Shown one piece after another: positions 63,596-64,000 of a stretch of 64,000 nt of DNA. The notes beneath the pieces were generated by a model. That model saw only the letters and a list, made by a program, of their open reading frames with translations, was not told where the DNA came from and ran no database searches. Numbering within the stretch: the first letter of the stretch is position 1; each line of letters begins with the position of its first letter. The position numbers were made by a program, and so were the translations under genes. Source of the stretch: Sinorhizobium sp. 8-89 (lineage in GTDB: Bacteria; Pseudomonadota; Alphaproteobacteria; Rhizobiales; Rhizobiaceae); assembly GCF_030124325.1 (NCBI RefSeq), contig NZ_JASKLR010000005.1:62001-126000 (forward strand). Reading direction: 5' to 3'.

Positions 63596-64000
63596 TCACT
63601 TCTTCTTGGGCAAGCCGGGAAGGCCGGGGAAACCGAGACCCGGAAGCTTTGCGCCGCCCAGGCCTGGCAGTCCTTGGCCGGGCAATCCGCCACCACCGAC
63701 GCCAGGTAGACCGCCGCCAGGTTTTCCGAGGCCGGCAGCTTCCGCCTGCTTCTGCAGGGCTTCGAGCTGCTTCGGGTCGAGCTTCGAGAGATCCGGCATG
63801 GCGCCGCTGATGCCCCCAAGCCCCATCTTGTTGGCAAGACCGCCCATCATCTGCTTCATCATGCCGCCTTTGCCCTTGCCACCCATCATCTTCATCATGT
63901 CCGCCATCTGGCGGTGCATCTTCAGAAGCTTGTTGATGTCGGCGGCATCGGTGCCGGAGCCGCTGGCGATGCGCTTCTTGCGCGAATGCTTGAGGATATC
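63596..64000 (-). CDS. ffh: Signal recognition particle protein Ffh, C-terminal part (runs off the window)
   Basis: 135 codons of the 3' end are visible. [20 protein letters not shown] and the Met-rich helix [20 protein letters not shown] belong to the SRP54 M domain, which binds 4.5S RNA and signal sequences. The C-terminus is a long Gly/Pro/Leu-rich tail with GLPG repeats ending LPKKK. The GTPase domain lies beyond the window. Its stop overlaps the start region of the chorismate mutase gene. Confidence 0.95.
   Translation of the reverse strand, partial: DILKHSRKKRIASGSGTDAADINKLLKMHRQMADMMKMMGGKGKGGMMKQMMGGLANKMGLGGISGAMPDLSKLDPKQLEALQKQAEAAGLGKPGGGLPGVGGGGLPGQGLPGLGGAKLPGLGFPGLPGLPKKK

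Overview
The window is about 61-63% GC, densely coded and reads as part of an alphaproteobacterial genome, most likely Sinorhizobium/Ensifer. The evidence is: (i) many copies of the two-palindrome rhizobial intergenic mosaic element (RIME) between genes; (ii) a SAM-II riboswitch in front of metA; (iii) an Irr-type operator in front of bfd-bfr; (iv) the GTTC-N7-GTTC form of the LexA box; (v) a TTAA-N7-TTAA CtrA box; and (vi) a backbone order (rplU-rpmA ... obgE-proB-proA-nadD-rsfS-rlmH ... ctpA ... glnK-amtB-ftsK ... leuC ... rplS/trmD/rimM/rpsP/ffh) that I recall from Sinorhizobium chromosomes. No rRNA, CRISPR array or complete insertion sequence was seen.

Region 1 (1-12.7 kb) looks accessory. 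On the minus strand lie a LuxR-type response regulator, a CheR with a TPR tail, a CheW and the start of a methyl-accepting chemoreceptor, next to a five-PAS GGDEF-EAL protein. On the plus strand are an orphan Tad/Flp pilus secretin (CpaC), a small lipoprotein and a small coiled-coil membrane protein. A membrane diguanylate cyclase follows. Scattered between them are gene fragments: the C-terminus of an L,D-transpeptidase, a DUF305-like stub, and a frameshifted nucleotidyltransferase-fold gene. The region ends at a tRNA-Ser(CGA), whose 3' end faces it. The layout suggests a chemosensory, c-di-GMP and pilus module next to a tRNA integration hotspot.

Region 2 (12.8-26 kb) is core backbone: tRNA-Ser, rplU-rpmA, two GNAT acetyltransferases, obgE, proline synthesis (proB-proA), nadD, rsfS (apparently started from CTG), rlmH, an EnvC-like murein hydrolase activator, ctpA, a divergent polysaccharide deacetylase and rppH. 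Region 3 (26-37.7 kb) has iron storage (bfd-bfr), the SOS mutagenesis cassette imuA-imuB-dnaE2, a zincin-like metallopeptidase, a Trm112-like protein, a LON-domain protein, a CnoX-like thioredoxin, a prolyl-tRNA deacylase, tRNA-Gly(GCC) and galM.

Region 4 (38-46.3 kb) has a VWA (CoxE-like) protein, metA with its SAM-II riboswitch, a MoxR ATPase, RidA, leuD, a CoA-ester lyase, a DUF1737 protein, a UbiH-type monooxygenase and TesB. Region 5 (46.4-59.4 kb) has glnK-amtB behind a sigma-54-like promoter, ftsK behind a CtrA box, a LolA-like protein, xthA, a cyclic-nucleotide-binding protein, a CenR-like regulator, an L,D-transpeptidase, SixA, leuC and an amino-acid ABC binding protein plus permease. 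Region 6 (59.5-64 kb) is the ribosome/SRP block ffh-(chorismate mutase)-rpsP-rimM-trmD-rplS, interrupted between trmD and rplS by an opposite-strand TauE/SafE permease gene that is bracketed by two full RIME copies.
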